From Deltaproteobacteria bacterium (GTDB lineage: Bacteria; UBA10199; JACPAL01; GCA-016699445), in contig CP064976.1 in assembly GCA_016699445.1 (NCBI GenBank), forward strand, positions 1,240,001-1,304,000: a stretch of DNA of 64,000 bases. Reading direction: 5' to 3'. The number at the start of each line of letters is the position of its first letter. The stretch's first letter is position 1. A program made the translations under genes and the position numbers. Shown here piece by piece: positions 63,149 to 64,000 of the stretch. The notes under the pieces are model-generated. The model was not told the origin of the DNA, made no database searches, and saw nothing but the letters and a program-made list of their open reading frames with translations.

Positions 63149-64000
63149 ATGCTCAAAATTAACGAAAAAGAATTGGTCGCTTTTGCTCTTCAGGGAAACA
63201 TCGTTCCGCCATTGTGTTTTGGGTGGGAGCTCACACGCGAAGGACAGAGTAAGATTTTTCCATCGGTGGGAGGGATCACCTATAATGTCAAAACAGGCGA
63301 TAACGTTTTTGCTTTTGAATCCGATCACGTCGAGCCGGGTGTGTCATCCATTGCTGGAAGTTTTTCAGACAAGCGCACCGCCAATCCCAATCTCAGTTAC
63401 AACGTTTACAGCTGCATCGGTAATGAAGCGACGCTCATCTCGGGTGCGGCCAAGGGAAAGAAAGGTGTCGTCACAGGACATCACGGTGGTGTGGAGCATG
63501 TGATTATTGATTTTGAAGATTCTGTTTTAAAAAAACTGACCTATGACGATAAAATTCTCATTCATGGTGTTGGCCAGGGAATGAAGCTCTTGGACTATCC
63601 TGAAATTACGGTGACAAGCTTAGCTCCAAGCTTGCTCAAGAAGATTCCTATTAAAGAAAAAGGGAAACATTTACAGATTCCCGTGGTGGCGATGGTGCCC
63701 GCCGAGCTGATGGGTTCGGGTTTGGGACACAACGATTCGTTTAAAGGGATTATGATATTCAAACCAGTGAACCTTCCGTCATCAAAAAATATGGATTAGA
63801 AAAACTGCGCTTCGGGGATTTCGTCGCCATCATTGATCATGAATCCACTTATGGTTGGTCGTATAAAAAAGGCGCTGTGTCGATCGCCGTTGTTGTTCAT
63901 GGCAATTCATTCTTGGCGGGACATGGACCCGGCGTGCAGACTCTTTTTACTTCACGTAAAGGTCTCATTGAGCCTGTGTTAAGCTCAGAAGCTAATCTTG
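63149..64000 (+). CDS. DUF4438-type protein, truncated by the window edge (frame interrupted)
   Basis: Starts at ATG 63149 (MLKINEKELVAFALQGNIVP) after AAGAGG. Gly-rich middle (AAKGKKGVVTGHHGGVEHVI; VHGVGQGMKLLDYP-like) of the DUF4438 family, which I recall as an uncharacterised hydrolase-like fold. The frame breaks at G3 (63746-63748): one more G gives FKGDYDIQTSEPSVIKKYGL and LRFGDFVAIIDHEST, then VVVHGNSFLAGHGPGVQTLF up to the right edge. The gene continues beyond the window. Confidence 0.75.

Noticed and set aside
1..64000. CRISPR array, insertion sequence, prophage or rRNA operon
   Set aside because: No regularly spaced repeats, transposase motifs, phage genes or rRNA sequence were seen.

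Overview
This window is the replication-origin region of a chromosome from a Gram-negative bacterium. It is AT-rich by eye, with GC-richer patches near 42.9-46.4 kb and 60-61.5 kb. Outer-membrane proteins, lipoproteins, BufABC-type genes, a sigma-54 promoter and a split b/b' ATP synthase stator point to a proteobacterium. The order mnmE-mnmG-rsmG-parA-parB-bactofilin-atp(b',b,delta,alpha,gamma,beta,epsilon), without the F0 a and c genes, resembles what I recall of Deltaproteobacteria such as Geobacter. A delta-like lineage is the best guess, not a proof.

Layout. 0-5.3 kb (minus): end of an S4/pseudouridine synthase gene, agmatine deiminase and N-carbamoylputrescine amidase (putrescine synthesis), a lytic transglycosylase and ptsP. 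5.4-8.2 kb (plus): a MNIO-type RiPP operon: a secreted Lys/Cys-repeat precursor, a DUF692 iron enzyme, a DUF2063-like partner and a YceI-family protein. 8.2-10.5 kb (minus): yidC-yidD-rnpA-rpmH. 10.8-17.1 kb (plus): dnaA, an origin with DnaA boxes and a perfect run of DnaA-trios, dnaN, gyrB and a polyprenyl synthetase. 17.1-19.4 kb: a sigma-54 promoter, a small conserved protein, a secreted ComEA-like protein and two membrane proteins. 19.4-31.3 kb (minus): ATP synthase, bactofilin, parB-parA with two parS sites, rsmG, mnmG and mnmE. 31.3-35.3 kb (plus): groES-groEL and a porin-like protein. 35.3-64 kb: a mosaic of envelope, regulatory and metabolic genes, tRNA-Glu(CUC), leuC-leuD, a K+ channel / Ca2+-ATPase / cNMP-binding operon, a GlcG-like lipoprotein facing an outer-membrane protein, a ParE-type toxin-antitoxin pair and a truncated DUF4438 gene.

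Many genes are interrupted by single-base indels, mostly at homopolymers: slt, ptsP, yceI, yidC, dnaN, gyrB, the large gene at 42-45 kb, leuD and the DUF4438 gene. Several are essential, and reading across a one-base change restores family-typical proteins, so most are probably sequence errors. Such genes are annotated here over their full extent, with the break described.

The most interesting system is the operon at 5.4-8.2 kb. A signal-peptide-bearing precursor with ten cysteines in Lys-rich repeats would be modified by a multinuclear iron enzyme and exported, probably as a metal-binding (copper-buffering) peptide. The second most interesting element is the textbook-like unwinding element in the dnaA-dnaN gap.
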